Below, one piece after another: positions 62,502-64,000 of a stretch of 64,000 bases of DNA. The stretch's first letter is position 1. Each line of letters opens with the position of its first letter. Below the pieces are notes generated by a model. That model saw nothing but the letters and a program-made list of their open reading frames with translations, was not told the DNA's origin and did no database searches. The position numbers were made by a program, and so were the translations under genes. This DNA is from JBBPYC01 sp038200275 (GTDB lineage Bacteria; Pseudomonadota; Gammaproteobacteria; Burkholderiales; Burkholderiaceae_C), in the NCBI GenBank assembly GCA_038200275.1, contig JBBPYC010000081.1, positions 62,001-126,000 of the forward strand, given 5' to 3'.

Positions 62502-64000
62502 TCATTGGGTCAACTCCGCCGTACCCGCCATCGCCAAGCCAATCTCTTGGCGGGTCCAGGCATCCCCGCTTCGCGGCTTGCCGAGCCGACCCGCATGCAT
62601 CACCGCCACGCGGTCGCCGAGCATCAGCACTTCGTCCAGATCGTCCGAAATCAGCAGCACGGCCGCACCCGCATTGCGCGCCGCGATCAGCTGCTGCTGC
62701 ACATACGCCACCGCGCCGATGTCGAGGCCCCACGTGGGTTGGTGCGCAATGATGAGGCGCGGCGTCGTGGCTGCGTTGGCCGACTCGTTCGGGGTCGAAG
62801 GTTTTTCGGGTATTGAGCGCAGACAGGCGGGCAGCAGCACAGCAGAGCCAGCAGGTTCAGAGTCCCGCGACAACGGCTCGCCATCAACCGAAGCAGATGC
62901 ATCAAGCCCACGTTCGCAAACCGCGCGACTCAGCGCAGCGCGAGAGCCGGCAGGTGGTGAGCCAGCCGCGTCATCGACACCGTCAGGTCGCAGCAACGCC
63001 CGCCCCAGAATCAACTTCTGCATGTTGCCGCCCGACAGCGCGCGCGCGGGCGCGTCGAGCCCTGCGCCGCGCACGTCGAAGGCTTGCACGATGCGTGCTG
63101 CCTGGGCGCGTGCCACACCACGCCGGACAAACGGCCCGGCACGCAACGCCGGGTCGCGCAGCCGCTCAGACACCGCGTTCTCCCAAAGCGGCAGGTCGCC
63201 GATGAGGCCGACTGCATGTCGGTCCTCCGGGATACGCGCTACGCCGAGAGCGACCAGCCGAGGAGGCGCCGCAGGCAGTGCCGCGCCGTCCAGCAGCACC
63301 CGCCCGGCAGTGGCCTGTCGCGTGCCGCACAGCAGTTCGGCCAGCGCGACCTGTCCGTTGCCGGAGATGCCCGCGACCGCGACGATCTCGCCAGCGCGCA
63401 GATCGAGCGACACCCCGTGCAGTGCGCCGCGTGCGCCGCGTGTGTGCACGTCGTCAAGCACGCAGACCGGCACGGTCGCTGTGAGAGCCGCCGATGGCGG
63501 AGCTGCGCTGCGCACCGGCGCTTCGACCGCCCGACCCACCATCGCGGTCGCAAGCTGTGCCTGAGTTGCGCCGGCCGCAGGCACGTCGGCCACGAGCTTG
63601 CCATGACGCAGCACCACGATTCGGTGCGAGACCCGCAGCACTTCGCCGAGCTTGTGGCTGATGAAGACGATCGACAGGCCCTCGGCCACCATGCGCGCAA
63701 GCGTCGCGAACAGGCCCTCGCTTTCCTGCGGCGTCAGCACGGCGGTCGGCTCGTCGAGGATCAGGATGCGTGCGCCACGGTACAGTGCCTTGACGATCTC
63801 CACACGCTGGCGCTCGCCGATGGAGAGCGCACCGACCAGCACATCGGGCTGTATCGCGAGCCCGAAGCGATGCGCCACGTCGAGCAACCGTCTGCGCGCA
63901 GCCGAGCGCCGCGTGAACGGCTGCCACACCGATTCGCTGCCGAGCATCACGTTGTCGAGCACGGTCAGGTTGTCGGCCAGCGTGAAGTGCTGGTGCACCA
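62502..64000 (-). CDS. Nucleoside-type ABC transporter ATPase (two NBDs; 5' end outside window) with internal insertion
   Basis: 499 residues are visible. The first nucleotide-binding domain enters after Walker A: HQHFTLADNLTVLDN, LSIGERQRVEIVKAL, LILDEPTAVLTP. The second domain has a degenerate Walker A (AGISGNGQ), LSGGNMQKLILGRAL, and Walker B LIIAHQPTWGLD with SDDLDE. This fits BmpA-type ATPases (YufO). Between the signature and Walker B of NBD2, residues about 341-412 (62763-62978) are a Ser/Ala/Pro-rich stretch of ~72 residues that relatives lack, in frame. The part after it is intact, so either the protein tolerates a loop or transport is impaired. Followed by the two permeases. Confidence 0.88.
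   Translation of the reverse strand, partial: VHQHFTLADNLTVLDNVMLGSESVWQPFTRRSAARRRLLDVAHRFGLAIQPDVLVGALSIGERQRVEIVKALYRGARILILDEPTAVLTPQESEGLFATLARMVAEGLSIVFISHKLGEVLRVSHRIVVLRHGKLVADVPAAGATQAQLATAMVGRAVEAPVRSAAPPSAALTATVPVCVLDDVHTRGARGALHGVSLDLRAGEIVAVAGISGNGQVALAELLCGTRQATAGRVLLDGAALPAAPPRLVALGVARIPEDRHAVGLIGDLPLWENAVSERLRDPALRAGPFVRRGVARAQAARIVQAFDVRGAGLDAPARALSGGNMQKLILGRALLRPDGVDDAAGSPPAGSRAALSRAVCERGLDASASVDGEPLSRDSEPAGSAVLLPACLRSIPEKPSTPNESANAATTPRLIIAHQPTWGLDIGAVAYVQQQLIAARNAGAAVLLISDDLDEVLMLGDRVAVMHAGRLGKPRSGDAWTRQEIGLAMAGTAELTQ

Noticed and set aside
62763..62978. Intein in the ABC ATPase
   Set aside because: The insert is too short and lacks the Cys/Ser start and His-Asn ending of splicing blocks.

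Overview
This window looks like a chromosome segment from a betaproteobacterium of the order Burkholderiales, most likely Comamonadaceae or a close relative. The DNA is GC-rich, genes are tightly packed with many ATGA, GTGA and TGATG stop/start overlaps, and several neighbourhoods are ones I associate with that group: argF-argD beside a DUF3579 gene, rpsT beside murJ and a SirB1-type gene, hda-HAD-pcnB-folK, and ribH-nusB-aminotransferase. The family assignment rests on gene order and protein character only. No rRNA, tRNA or CRISPR array was recognised.

Layout. 1-6427 (minus): riboflavin genes (ribE, ribBX-type, ribH), nusB and an aminotransferase run into ybgC-tolQ-tolR-tolA; tolA is cut by the window edge. 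6569-13339 (plus): glycosyltransferase, a large FtsX-type permease, glutamine-dependent NAD synthase and a hotdog thioesterase. 13402-22128: murI and class I fumarase, a frameshifted MBOAT acyltransferase with its SGNH partner, a MaiA-type GST, fumC, a DedA protein and a small membrane protein. 22407-30111: mutL, gdhA, alpha/beta hydrolase, HDAC-like deacetylase, thioesterase, nitroreductase, gloA and a lipoprotein. 30157-33728 (minus): a complete ferric-iron ABC importer fbpABC behind a candidate Fur site.

33865-37143 is the clearest accessory and decaying region: a thioesterase pseudogene with a 14-base C tract and an in-frame stop, a damaged IS701-type element, and an IS630-type element whose transposase frame is joined in frame to the first ~172 codons of kynB. 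37196-44788 returns to core functions: argF, argD, a DUF3579 gene and a branched-chain amino-acid type importer livGFKHM. 44987-56510 carries rpsT, murJ, sirB1-like, purM, hda, a HAD phosphatase, pcnB, folK, enoyl-CoA hydratase, greB, dinB and a MAPEG protein. 56748-58173 has a fasciclin-domain protein and a frameshifted secreted-protein gene. 58462-64000 (minus) is a probable nucleobase/nucleoside unit: ABC ATPase (partial), two permeases, a BrnT/BrnA toxin-antitoxin pair and cytosine deaminase.

The least ordinary signals are: (1) the kynB::transposase chimera; (2) an 8-bp tandem duplication that breaks the MBOAT gene; (3) a ~72-codon in-frame insertion inside the second ATPase domain of the nucleoside transporter; (4) a GC-rich hairpin repeat seen three times, each just after a stop codon; (5) a perfect AT-rich inverted repeat between purM and hda; (6) brnTA placed inside a salvage operon. 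I did not find a convincing wholly new multi-gene system.
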